The notes under the pieces were generated by a model. The model was given only the letters and a program-made list of their open reading frames with translations. It had not been told where the DNA came from and ran no database searches. From an uncultured Lachnospiraceae bacterium (lineage in GTDB: Bacteria; Bacillota; Clostridia; Lachnospirales; Lachnospiraceae), in assembly GCA_945609985.1 (NCBI GenBank), contig CALYZQ010000017.1, forward strand, positions 1-32,404: a stretch of 32,404 nucleotides of DNA, written 5' to 3'. A program made the position numbers and the translations under genes. Shown here in pieces: positions 24,450 to 32,404 of this stretch (its first letter is position 1; every line of letters starts with the position of its first letter).

Positions 24450-24966
24450 TTGTCAAAATACCATTGGCAATAGCCTGCGCAATTTCATCAAAGCGTTCAT
24501 CAAACAGCGCATTGTCTGCATCCGTATTGATAAAACCTGCCTCCACCAGTACAGAGGGCATCTGTGTTCGGTTTAATACCACCAGATTGGTACGCTCATT
24601 CACACCCTGATTGGCAAAGCCCACCTGCGCAAGCTGTTCGTTTATATTTTCCGCCAATCTTGCAGCCTCTCCGTATTGACTGAAAACCAGGCTTTCAATT
24701 CCCGTATACTGATTGGGATAGGGGCTGGAATTACGGTGGATGGATACAAAATAGTCCGCTCCCACTGCATTTCCCTCCATTGCCTTCTGATAGGGGGATT
24801 CATATACATCGGAGGTTCTGGTATAATACACATCCACTCCGTTTTGCTCTAAAATATCACCCACTGCAAGAGTTAGGGCAAGCACGTCATCCTTTTCCCT
24901 TCGTCCGTTGTAAACCGCCCCGGGATTGTTACCGCCGTGACCGGCATCCAAAACCACAAGTGCCAT
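24433..24966 (-). CDS. N-acetylmuramoyl-L-alanine amidase (Amidase_3), catalytic domain only
   Basis: A 177-residue zinc amidase that cuts between N-acetylmuramic acid and the stem-peptide L-alanine of peptidoglycan. Zinc ligands His10 (LDAGHGG), Glu24 (GRREKD) and His77 (SIHRNSS) and catalytic Glu142 (VEAGFI) are all present. It lacks a signal peptide and any cell-wall-binding repeats, so it cannot leave the cell by the Sec route. Similar stand-alone domains act in sporulation or mother-cell lysis, or as phage endolysins; no phage genes are nearby. Its GGAGG ribosome binding site lies in the 3' arm of the preceding terminator. Confidence 0.9.
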   Translation of the reverse strand: MALVVLDAGHGGNNPGAVYNGRREKDDVLALTLAVGDILEQNGVDVYYTRTSDVYESPYQKAMEGNAVGADYFVSIHRNSSPYPNQYTGIESLVFSQYGEAARLAENINEQLAQVGFANQGVNERTNLVVLNRTQMPSVLVEAGFINTDADNALFDERFDEIAQAIANGILTTLGTA

Positions 24967-25009
24967 AAAAAAGCCTCCAACATAGCTTTCTATATGCTAT
25001 GCCGGAGGC
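24967..25009 (-). terminator. Exporter-operon terminator that includes the amidase RBS
   Basis: On the minus strand GCCTCCGGCATAGC and GCTATGTTGGAGGC form a 14-bp stem with two G-U pairs and a 9-base loop, followed by TTTTTT and at once by the amidase ATG. The GGAGG in the 3' arm is the only good ribosome binding site for the amidase. Confidence 0.88.
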
Positions 25010-25031
25010 ATCAAATCTGTGCATTATGCAG

Positions 25032-26768
25032 TTAGCGGGCATTGTACAATTCTGCGTAAAACCCACCCTTTGCAAGAAGGGATTTGTGATTGCCCTGTTC
25101 TATAATATTACCGTCCTTCATGACTAAAATTACATCCGCTTCCCTGATAGTGGAAAGTCTGTGGGCTACAATGAAGCTGGTTCTTCCCTTCATCATGGTA
25201 GCGAAGGCATTCTGAATCTTTATCTCCGTTCTGGTATCAATGGAGGAGGTTGCCTCATCCAGTATCAGCATCGGAGGCAGACAAAGCATTACTCTTGCAA
25301 TACACAAAAGCTGCTTTTGTCCCTGGGACAGGCTTCCGCCGTCCTCTGTAAACACCGTATCATATCCATTGGGTAGACGCTTGATAAAGCTGTGCGCATG
25401 AGCTGCTTTTGCCGCCGCAATTACCTCTTCCTCGGAAGCATCCGGCTTTCCCATACGTATATTATCCCGGATATTTCCGGCACGTAGCCACGTCTCCTGC
25501 AGCACCATACCGTAATTGGTGCGCAGACTGCCTCTGGTGATATTACGGATGTCCTCATCTTCTACCTTGATACTGCCGCTGTTTACATCATAAAAACGCA
25601 TGAGCAGATTGATTACCGTAGTCTTTCCGCAACCCGTAGGTCCTACGATAGCTACTCTTTGTCCCGGCTTTACCTGCAAGTTGAAATGCTCAATCAGCTT
25701 CTTATCAGGCACATAGCTGAAACTTACATCGGAAAGCTCCACATTTCCCGCAGGGTCTTTAAGCACCACTGCATCCTCCGCATCCGGTATTTGAGGTGCC
25801 TCTTCCATCAGTTCGAAAATACGCGCTGCACATACAAAGGCATTTTGCAGCTCCGTAATCACTCCCGAAATCTCATTAAAGGGTTTTGTATATTGATTCG
25901 CATAGCTTAAAAAGCAGGAAAGCCTTCCCACACTGATACCGCCTGAAATTGCAATAAAGGCTCCGAAAATACCCACTCCCGCATACACTAAGCTGTTGAC
26001 AAAACGGGTGGAGGGATTGGTGATGGAGGAGAAGAAAATTGCTTTTAAAGAGCACTTTTGCAGTCTCTGATTGATTTCTTCAAATTGCTCCTTTACCGCT
26101 TCTTCCCTGGAGAAGGTCTTTACAATCTTTTGGTTCCCAACCATTTCCTCTATTAACGCGGTCTGCTCTCCCCTTGTCTTTGACTGCTCCGTAAACATGG
26201 TATGGGTCTTGGTAGCAATAAATTTCGCCACTAAGAAGGACACCGGCGTAATACATACCACCACAAGGGTTATGGGAATATTGGTCACAAGCATAAATCC
26301 CAGCGTACCTATAATTGTAAGTACTCCCGTAAAAAACTGGGTAAAGCCCATCAAAAGACCGTCCGCAAAGGTATCCACATCTGCAATTACGCGGCTTACA
26401 ATATCTCCCGTAGAATGACCGTCCAGATATTTTAGTGGTAATTTATGGATATGACGGAAGGCATCCTCCCTGATATCCTTTACCACCTGATAAGTAATAT
26501 AATTGTTACAGGTATTCATCACCCACTGGGCTATGGCTGTGGCAAGTACCGCAATTCCAATCTTTGCAAGAATATGCCAAATCCCCTGCATGTCCACCAT
26601 TCCCTTACCCAACAGTAAGTCCACTGCATCACCCGTAAGGATGGGGATATAGAGGGTCAGAATGACTGTCACTGCTGCCAGAACAAGGGAAAGGCCCACC
26701 ATAAACCAATATTTCTTTATATAATTCAATACTTTTTTTGCTGTTGAAAATTTGCTCATTTCCTTCAC
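25032..26768 (-). CDS. ABC exporter half-transporter with competent ATPase site
   Basis: A 578-residue type I ABC exporter subunit: six membrane helices in the first ~320 residues, then a nucleotide-binding domain with Walker A GPTGCGKTT, Q-loop LQETW, signature LSQGQ, Walker B LILDEATSSID (catalytic Glu present) and the H-loop in VAHRLST. The signature has Gln where Gly is usual. The frame starts at GTG 26768, three bases after the stop of the partner gene and behind GGAG; an ATG nine bases later is an alternative. It should pair with the product of 26772-28523 as a heterodimeric exporter of the LmrCD/BmrCD kind; the cargo is unknown. Confidence 0.93.
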   Translation of the reverse strand: MKEMSKFSTAKKVLNYIKKYWFMVGLSLVLAAVTVILTLYIPILTGDAVDLLLGKGMVDMQGIWHILAKIGIAVLATAIAQWVMNTCNNYITYQVVKDIREDAFRHIHKLPLKYLDGHSTGDIVSRVIADVDTFADGLLMGFTQFFTGVLTIIGTLGFMLVTNIPITLVVVCITPVSFLVAKFIATKTHTMFTEQSKTRGEQTALIEEMVGNQKIVKTFSREEAVKEQFEEINQRLQKCSLKAIFFSSITNPSTRFVNSLVYAGVGIFGAFIAISGGISVGRLSCFLSYANQYTKPFNEISGVITELQNAFVCAARIFELMEEAPQIPDAEDAVVLKDPAGNVELSDVSFSYVPDKKLIEHFNLQVKPGQRVAIVGPTGCGKTTVINLLMRFYDVNSGSIKVEDEDIRNITRGSLRTNYGMVLQETWLRAGNIRDNIRMGKPDASEEEVIAAAKAAHAHSFIKRLPNGYDTVFTEDGGSLSQGQKQLLCIARVMLCLPPMLILDEATSSIDTRTEIKIQNAFATMMKGRTSFIVAHRLSTIREADVILVMKDGNIIEQGNHKSLLAKGGFYAELYNAR

Positions 26769-26771
26769 CGT

Positions 26772-28523
26772 TTACTCCGCACTTTCCTTGTCATACTGTG
26801 AATAGTAAATTTCCTGATATACCTCGCAGGAAGCAAGCAGCTCCTCATGAGTACCTATTCCTGCCATCTCTCCGTCATCCAGAACAATAATTTTGTCTGC
26901 ATGAGAAATACTGGAGGGTCTCTGGGAAACTATAAAGGTCGTGGTGCTTTCTTCCAGCGTTTTCAGTGCTTTGCGGAGCTTTGCATCTGTAGCATAATCA
27001 AGAGCAGAAGCGCTATCATCCAAAATCAGGATCTCCGGCTTTCGTATCAGCGCACGCGCAATGGTAAGACGCTGTCTCTGACCTCCTGATAAATTCTTAC
27101 CGTTCTGGGAAACAGAAGCCTCCAGCTTACCGTCCTTGCCCGCCACAATCTCCTTTGCCTGGGCAATCTCAAGTGCCTGCCACATCTCTTCCTCAGTAGC
27201 ATTTTGCTTTCCCCAGAGAAGATTGCTTTTTATGGTTCCCTTAAACAGTACTGCCTTCTGGGGAACCACACCGATACGGTTTCGAAGTTCCTCCTCAGAG
27301 TATACCTTTAAATCCTTTCCTTCCAGACGGATACTGCCTTCCGTCACCGGATAAAAAGCAGGTAACAGATTTACAAGGGAAGACTTGCCGGAACCGGTAC
27401 CACCGATAATACCGATGGTATCCCCTTTATTAACAGTGAAATGAATATTCTCAAGGGTCTTTTCGCTTGCGCCCTCATAGGTTAAGGACACATGGTCAAA
27501 GACAAGGTAGGGTTCTGCATCTGACTGTGGACTCGTCTTAACCTGCATTTGCGCATCTGTTCCCACGCTTGCACTCTCCCTATTCTGTATCTCAAATACC
27601 GCAGACACTCTGTCCGCACAGGCAAGCGCTTTTGTAATCGTAATAATCAGGCTGGCAAGCTTTACAAGCTCCACCAGTATCTGTGACATATAGTTTAAAA
27701 TCGCCACAACCTCACCCTGTGACAGGGCACCGATGTTTACCTTGATGGCTCCCAGATAAATCAGTGCCATGGCAGCACCGTTTACAATGATATAGGTCAC
27801 GGGATTCATACAGGCACTGATTTTGCCCACAAACTTCTGCAATGTGGCAAGTGTCTGATTTTCTTCTTCAAACTGCTCCTGTTCCTCTGCTTCCCTGTGG
27901 AATGCACGGATAACGCGGACACCGGTCAGATTCTCTCTGGTAATACCAAGCACCTTGTCCAATCGCCCCTGTACCTTCTTGTAGTAGGGAATGGTCCATA
28001 CCATAATACCAAATACCACGATTGCTAAAACCGGAATCGCTATCACAAATACCAGCGCGGATTCTACATCAATGGTGAATGCCATAATCATGGCACCGAA
28101 CACGATAATCGGAGAACGCAAGAACAGACGCAGAACCATATTTACACCGTTCTGCACCTGATTGATATCGCTGGTCATGCGGGTAATCATGGTGGAGGAA
28201 CCTGCCTTGTCAATATTGGTAAAGTTCAACCCCTGAATATGTCCAAAAAGAGCGGTTCTAAGCTTGGTAGCAAAGCCAACCGCTGCTCTTGCTGCAAAAA
28301 ACTGTGCCGTGATGGCAGCCACAAGACCGATTAACGCAAGCGCCACAAGGCACAGACCCATTTTCAAAATGTACGGATGGTCCTTATGTAAAATACCTTT
28401 ATCAATAATATTTGCCATTACAAGGGGCACCATCAGCTCAAAGAATGCCTCCAACAGCTTAAATAAAGGAGCCAGTACGGATTCCTTTTTATAATCTTTT
28501 AAATATACCAACAATCGTTTCAT
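26772..28523 (-). CDS. ABC exporter half-transporter with degenerate ATPase site
   Basis: A 583-residue type I ABC exporter subunit with six membrane helices, a polar linker near residue 330 and a nucleotide-binding domain: Walker A GGTGSGKSS (near 375), Q-loop VPQKAV, signature LSGGQRQ and Walker B ILILDDSASALD. The catalytic Glu after Walker B is Asp, and the H-loop is SQRPSS without its histidine. Such a degenerate site paired with a normal one is the rule for heterodimeric exporters, which supports pairing with the next gene. It is translated 15 bases after the phosphopantetheinyl transferase stop, behind AAGGTGG. Confidence 0.93.
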   Translation of the reverse strand: MKRLLVYLKDYKKESVLAPLFKLLEAFFELMVPLVMANIIDKGILHKDHPYILKMGLCLVALALIGLVAAITAQFFAARAAVGFATKLRTALFGHIQGLNFTNIDKAGSSTMITRMTSDINQVQNGVNMVLRLFLRSPIIVFGAMIMAFTIDVESALVFVIAIPVLAIVVFGIMVWTIPYYKKVQGRLDKVLGITRENLTGVRVIRAFHREAEEQEQFEEENQTLATLQKFVGKISACMNPVTYIIVNGAAMALIYLGAIKVNIGALSQGEVVAILNYMSQILVELVKLASLIITITKALACADRVSAVFEIQNRESASVGTDAQMQVKTSPQSDAEPYLVFDHVSLTYEGASEKTLENIHFTVNKGDTIGIIGGTGSGKSSLVNLLPAFYPVTEGSIRLEGKDLKVYSEEELRNRIGVVPQKAVLFKGTIKSNLLWGKQNATEEEMWQALEIAQAKEIVAGKDGKLEASVSQNGKNLSGGQRQRLTIARALIRKPEILILDDSASALDYATDAKLRKALKTLEESTTTFIVSQRPSSISHADKIIVLDDGEMAGIGTHEELLASCEVYQEIYYSQYDKESAE

Positions 28524-28538
28524 ATGCTTCTTACCACC

Positions 28539-29270
28539 TTATTCCTTGCGATACCGGCAGACCGTAATACTGTAGCCCTTCTTTAGATACCACTCTTCCC
28601 ACAATACGCTTTCTGATAGCTCTTGTGTATCCAGTCCTACCGCATCACCGATACCGTCTCCCGTAAGCTTACCATAAGCTTCCTTTTTCGTCCATAGACG
28701 ATAAAATATTTTTTGCCGCTCTTCCTCTGTTTTCCACTCTAAAAGTTGCTGCTCCCGCTCTGTAAAATACCGTTTTTCCAGATGATGATTCTTAAGGGGC
28801 TTACACATCTGAATATCTGCACCGATTTCCTCATCAGATACCGCACAGAAAACATATTCTCCGGAATGTGACATACTGAAATACCATGGCAGGTTTTTAA
28901 TGTACGGTTTGCCCAATCTGCCATATGTATAGTCAGTTTCCACAGGAGACTGTAACTCCTTTAGGAGCTCCTCTATGTTGAATTCCTCAAGACATGGTTG
29001 CAAAACGCTTTCCGGCTCCCCACATGCACATTCCACGGATGTATGCTTCCCGAACACACACTTATCCTGCACCATGTAGTCCCGACCGCCAATCTTTTGC
29101 ACCACATATTGCAACAACAGTCCTGCGCCCACGCTCTGGGCTTTTGCCTCCCTTGCCTTTATCCGCTGCACCTTCTTTTTACGCTCTGTATCCAGTTTTT
29201 CACAGGCTCTGCAAAGAAGCTTCTCATCCATAAGCAGGGGCTTTACAGAGAGCAGATACCGCTTTTCCAT
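28539..29270 (-). CDS. Sfp-type 4'-phosphopantetheinyl transferase
   Basis: A 243-residue enzyme that moves the phosphopantetheine arm of coenzyme A to a serine of carrier proteins. Family motifs are RLGKPYI (118-124), FSMSHS (131-136), GADI with Mg-binding Asp152, and WTKKEAYGKLTGDGI with Glu197. Between the N-terminal half and these motifs is a stretch (about 65-105) with four cysteines (71, 81, 83, 93) that I do not recall from typical Sfp proteins. No NRPS, PKS or carrier-protein gene is in the window, so its target is unknown; it precedes a heterodimeric exporter in an apparent operon. Start behind GAGG. Confidence 0.88.
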   Translation of the reverse strand: MEKRYLLSVKPLLMDEKLLCRACEKLDTERKKKVQRIKAREAKAQSVGAGLLLQYVVQKIGGRDYMVQDKCVFGKHTSVECACGEPESVLQPCLEEFNIEELLKELQSPVETDYTYGRLGKPYIKNLPWYFSMSHSGEYVFCAVSDEEIGADIQMCKPLKNHHLEKRYFTEREQQLLEWKTEEERQKIFYRLWTKKEAYGKLTGDGIGDAVGLDTQELSESVLWEEWYLKKGYSITVCRYRKE

Positions 29271-29290
29271 CTTACGCCTCTTTCATAAAT

Positions 29291-29332
29291 TAAGACCGGC
29301 TAAGAAGCGTTCTCGCCACTTTACCGGCCTTA
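29291..29332 (-). terminator. Probable weak terminator after aspS
   Basis: TAAGGCCGG and CCGGTCTTA form a 9-bp stem (one G-U) around an inner AAG/GCG-AGAA-CGC/TT hairpin, 12 bases past the aspS stop. The tail, AATTTATG, is a poor U-tract, so read-through into the phosphopantetheinyl transferase operon is plausible. No separate promoter for that operon is visible in this gap. Confidence 0.5.
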
Positions 29333-29344
29333 TGATAGTTATAA

Positions 29345-31153
29345 TTATTCTGCCTCAGACTCTTTTACTTCTACTGCCACAGTCTGCAAATACAGTTCTT
29401 CAAGCTGCTTTGCATCCACCACGCCGGGTGCCTCTGACATCAGACAGGATGCATCCTTCACCTTGGGGAATGCGATAACCTCACGGATATTGTCAGCCTT
29501 CACAAGCAACATAACAAAACGGTCCAAACCGATTGCCAGACCTGCATGAGGAGGTACACCATACTTGAATGCATCCAAGAGGAAACCAAACTTCTCATGA
29601 GCCTCTTCATTGGTAAAGCCAAGTGCCTCAAACATCTTCTCCTGTACATCACTCTGGAAGATTCTCACACTGCCGCCACCCAGCTCAACACCGTTTAATA
29701 CGATATCGTAAGCCTTGGTGCGCACGCGCTCAGGGTCAGAAACCAGATACTGTACATCCTCCTCCATGGGCATGGTGAAGGGATGATGCATTGCTACCCA
29801 TCGCTCATCCTCCTCGCTCCACTCAAACTCGGGGAACTCGGTTACCCACAGGAAGTTAAACTTGCTGTTATCAATCATATCAAGCTGCTTTGCCACTTCG
29901 ATACGAAGTGCACCAAGCACGGACCATACAAGCCTTAATTTATCAGCCGCAAACAGCAGTAAGTCTCCGGGCTCACCACCCATCTTCTCAACCAATGCCT
30001 TTAATTCATCCTCTGTCATAAACTTAGCAAAGGAAGACTTGTAGGTTCCGTCAGGCAATACGCCAAGATATGCCAGACCCTTTACGCCGTAGCCTTTTGC
30101 AAACTCAACCAGGGCATCAATCTTCTTTCTGGGCATTTCAGCCTGTCCCTTCACATTGATACCGCGCACACTACCTCCATTTTCAAGCGCACCGGTAAAC
30201 ACACCAAAACCACAACCCTTTACGGTCTCGGAAACATCCACAAGCTCCATGCCGAAACGGGTATCCGGCTTATCGGAACCATAACGGTTCATAGCCTCAT
30301 CCCAGGTCATACGCATAATGGGAAGCTGCACCTCAAGACCGATAGCTTCCTTGCAAACGTTTGCCACCATTCTCTCGGTAGCATCAATGACATCATCTAC
30401 ATCTGCAAAGGACATCTCAAGGTCAACCTGGGTAAACTCAGGCTGTCTGTCCGCACGCAAATCCTCGTCACGGAAGCACTTTGCAATCTGGAAATATCTG
30501 TCATAGCCGGAGCACATCAGAAGCTGCTTGAAAATCTGAGGTGACTGGGGCAGGGCATAAAAGGTACCGGGGTGCACGCGGCTGGGCACCAGATAGTCTC
30601 TTGCTCCCTCCGGGGTAGATTTATTCAAAATAGGGGTCTCAATCTCCAAAAAGCCCTCATCACTCATGAAGTTGCGGATTGTATTTACAATCTTGCTTCT
30701 CAAAATCAAATTTCTCTGTAAGTCAGGTCTTCTCAAATCCAGATAACGGTATTTTAAACGAAGCTCTTCCTTGGTCTTGGAATCTGCTTCAATGGGGAAA
30801 GGAGGGGTCTGTGCCTCAGACAAAATACGCACCTGAGTTGCACGCACTTCAATCTCACCGGTAGCAAGGTTTTCATTGACTGCGCCCTCACGCTTAGTCA
30901 CCTTACCAACCACTGCCACAACGAATTCACTTCTAAGCTTCTCAGCTTTTTCAAAATTCTCAGCTCCGCAGTCGCTCTCCTCAAAAATCACCTGTAAAAT
31001 ACCGGCACGGTCACGCAAATCCACAAAGATGATGCCACCCTTGTTTCTCTGCTTCTGTACCCATCCCATGACGGTTACTTCTTCTCCTACATTAGCTGCG
31101 GAAAGCTCGCCGCAACGATGTGTTCTCTTAAGACCTTTCATTGACTCTGCCAT
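29345..31153 (-). CDS. aspS: Aspartate--tRNA ligase
   Basis: A 602-residue class II synthetase that charges tRNA-Asp. The N-terminal OB-fold anticodon-binding domain (about 1-110) has MGWVQKQRNKGGIIFVDLRDR. Class II motif 2 is CFRDEDLRADRQPEFTQ (226-242), the bacterial GAD insertion lies at about 290-420, and motif 3 is GLAIGLDRFVMLL near 560. The length is normal for bacterial AspRS. ATG 31153 follows GAGGAAG. It comes 112 bases after hisS on the same strand, the hisS-aspS order common in Firmicutes; the gap shows no terminator or clear promoter. Confidence 0.96.
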   Translation of the reverse strand: MAESMKGLKRTHRCGELSAANVGEEVTVMGWVQKQRNKGGIIFVDLRDRAGILQVIFEESDCGAENFEKAEKLRSEFVVAVVGKVTKREGAVNENLATGEIEVRATQVRILSEAQTPPFPIEADSKTKEELRLKYRYLDLRRPDLQRNLILRSKIVNTIRNFMSDEGFLEIETPILNKSTPEGARDYLVPSRVHPGTFYALPQSPQIFKQLLMCSGYDRYFQIAKCFRDEDLRADRQPEFTQVDLEMSFADVDDVIDATERMVANVCKEAIGLEVQLPIMRMTWDEAMNRYGSDKPDTRFGMELVDVSETVKGCGFGVFTGALENGGSVRGINVKGQAEMPRKKIDALVEFAKGYGVKGLAYLGVLPDGTYKSSFAKFMTEDELKALVEKMGGEPGDLLLFAADKLRLVWSVLGALRIEVAKQLDMIDNSKFNFLWVTEFPEFEWSEEDERWVAMHHPFTMPMEEDVQYLVSDPERVRTKAYDIVLNGVELGGGSVRIFQSDVQEKMFEALGFTNEEAHEKFGFLLDAFKYGVPPHAGLAIGLDRFVMLLVKADNIREVIAFPKVKDASCLMSEAPGVVDAKQLEELYLQTVAVEVKESEAE

Positions 31154-31265
31154 AATTCTTCCTCATTCCTGCCGTATTCGGCTCTTCTATTCTATCTTCT
31201 AAATAATCTTCTACGCAACCTTTCGCAACTGTATTTTACTCTTACAATTGCATGCTCACCTCAGG

Positions 31266-32404
31266 CTAATTCTTCAGCGCTTCCTTGTAAAACTCCACAA
31301 ACTCCTCGTAGCCTTCCGCGGTAAGCTGCTCCTTCTGGAACTTCTTGTTCTTGTTCATGCGTGCTACCAATACCTGGGTACCATCCTTACGTGCTGCCTG
31401 TGCCTGTGCAATCACTTCACAGAGACGCTCACCGCCCACGCCCTTTTCAATCAGGTATGCCACCTTCTTAGGCTTTCCGGGAATCTGGAAGCCGCTCTCC
31501 ATCAGAAGCAGGATAATACGCTCAAAACCGATGGAAAATCCACATGCAGGCACATCATTGCCGGTAAATTTGCCTACCATCTTGTCGTATCTGCCGCCTC
31601 CGCCGCAGCTACCACCGAATTCAGGTATGGCGATTTCAAAAATGGTTCCGGTGTAATAGGACATACCACGCACTAAAGTAGCATCAAATACCATCTTAAA
31701 ATCTGCCGCCTTGGTAGTCTCCACACTGTCAATAATCTCCTGCAATCCCTCTGCCACAGATGCATCAAGCACACCTGCAAGCTTCTCTGCCAGATATGCC
31801 ACACCATTCTCAGCACTCTCAAGCCCTCTGTAAAGCTCCAGATACTTATCTACACATTCCTGCGCAAAGCCGTTTTCCAGAAGTTCTTTTTCCACACCCT
31901 CAAGACCAATCTTGTCCATCTTGTCAAGGGTGATAAATACATTATCATAATCTTCCTCTGCAAAACCACTGTAAGCAGCCATTGCCTTTAATATCTGTCT
32001 GTCATTGATACGGATTTCAAAATTCTTGAACCCAAGCTTACCTAATGTGGTGGTGGTTGCCAGAATCAACTCAATCTCAGCCAGATTGGAGGGTTCCCCG
32101 AAAATATCAATATCGCACTGCATAAACTGGCGGTAACGACCTCTCTGCGGTCTATCTGCACGCCATACATTGCCCATCTGCAAAGCCTTAAAAGGAGAAG
32201 GAAGCTGTGCTGCATTATTGGAATAATAACGCACCAAAGGCACAGTCAAATCGTAGCGCAAACCGCCGTCCACAACCTCTGCCTCTGTTGTTGCAGCCTC
32301 TACATTCAGCTTCTCACCGCGCTTTAGAATCTTAAAAATCAGCTTCTCATTATCGCCGCCGATAGAACCAAGACCTGTCATAGGCATGGTATATGGTGAA
32401 AAGC
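31266..32404 (-). CDS. hisS: Histidine--tRNA ligase (5' end outside the window)
   Basis: Class II synthetase charging tRNA-His. The frame is open to the window edge, so the first ~40 residues are missing; the visible part begins FSPYTMPMTGLG. Seen are LRYDLTVPLVRYY, motif 2 with NVWRADRPQRGRYRQFMQCDIDIFG, the histidine-specific LVRGMSYYTGTIFEI and GGRYD, motif 3 GFSIGFERIILLL, and a C-terminal anticodon-binding domain (last ~95 residues). The methionine at 32387 is internal and not the start. It is the upstream partner of aspS. Confidence 0.96.
   Translation of the reverse strand, partial: FSPYTMPMTGLGSIGGDNEKLIFKILKRGEKLNVEAATTEAEVVDGGLRYDLTVPLVRYYSNNAAQLPSPFKALQMGNVWRADRPQRGRYRQFMQCDIDIFGEPSNLAEIELILATTTTLGKLGFKNFEIRINDRQILKAMAAYSGFAEEDYDNVFITLDKMDKIGLEGVEKELLENGFAQECVDKYLELYRGLESAENGVAYLAEKLAGVLDASVAEGLQEIIDSVETTKAADFKMVFDATLVRGMSYYTGTIFEIAIPEFGGSCGGGGRYDKMVGKFTGNDVPACGFSIGFERIILLLMESGFQIPGKPKKVAYLIEKGVGGERLCEVIAQAQAARKDGTQVLVARMNKNKKFQKEQLTAEGYEEFVEFYKEALKN

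Noticed and set aside
1..32404. CRISPR array, tRNA, rRNA, transposase or prophage genes
   Set aside because: No regularly spaced repeats, cloverleaf-like sequence, rRNA segments or mobile-element proteins were recognised.

Overview
The window looks like a chromosomal segment of an anaerobic, gut-type clostridium, most likely a Lachnospiraceae member (Roseburia/Eubacterium/Butyrivibrio-like). The grounds are a six-cysteine SCIFF (ranthipeptide) precursor with its radical-SAM maturase beside a fused SecDF, strong AGGAGG-type ribosome binding sites, an intracellular xylan-oligosaccharide operon, and protein sequences typical of Firmicutes. Almost everything is transcribed from the minus strand; only the CNNM/CorC-like gene (10254-11561) and a FAD/Rieske oxidoreductase (23108-24427) are on the plus strand. 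No tRNA, rRNA, CRISPR array, transposase or phage gene was seen.

Read right to left, in the direction of most transcription: hisS (cut by the window edge) and aspS form a tRNA-synthetase pair. They are followed by an Sfp-type phosphopantetheinyl transferase and a heterodimeric ABC exporter, then a small amidase whose ribosome binding site lies inside the exporter's terminator. The amidase converges on the FAD/Rieske gene, and both stop codons lie in one shared hairpin. Next is a phosphate module: a Na/Pi cotransporter with a PhoU-like tail, a PhoB-type regulator and a PhoR-type kinase, preceded by an 11-bp-periodic array that reads as a Pho box. Then comes an operon of four predicted cytoplasmic enzymes (GH8, SGNH esterase, GH115, GH43) suited to taking apart imported, acetylated and glucuronylated xylo-oligosaccharides.

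Between the GH43 gene and the convergent CNNM gene lies the only gene-free stretch longer than 300 bases. It is almost filled by a 251-bp imperfect palindrome that fits tightly between the two genes' terminators. Divergent from the CNNM gene is the SCIFF cluster: a small membrane protein, scfA, scfB and secDF, with a hairpin between precursor and maturase. Left of it is an unusual pair: an ECF sigma factor with a ~370-residue C-terminal extension, and a protein carrying a degenerate gluzincin-like motif. The left end holds recJ and a 1-phosphofructokinase-family gene, with a compact structured leader in front of recJ and a GNRA-capped terminator at the left edge.

The points most worth a second look are the sigma factor/pseudo-peptidase pair, the long palindrome, the recJ leader (hairpin plus 25-codon ORF), the terminator-embedded amidase ribosome binding site, and the Pho box. 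All calls come from reading the sequence by eye; no database search or folding calculation was run.
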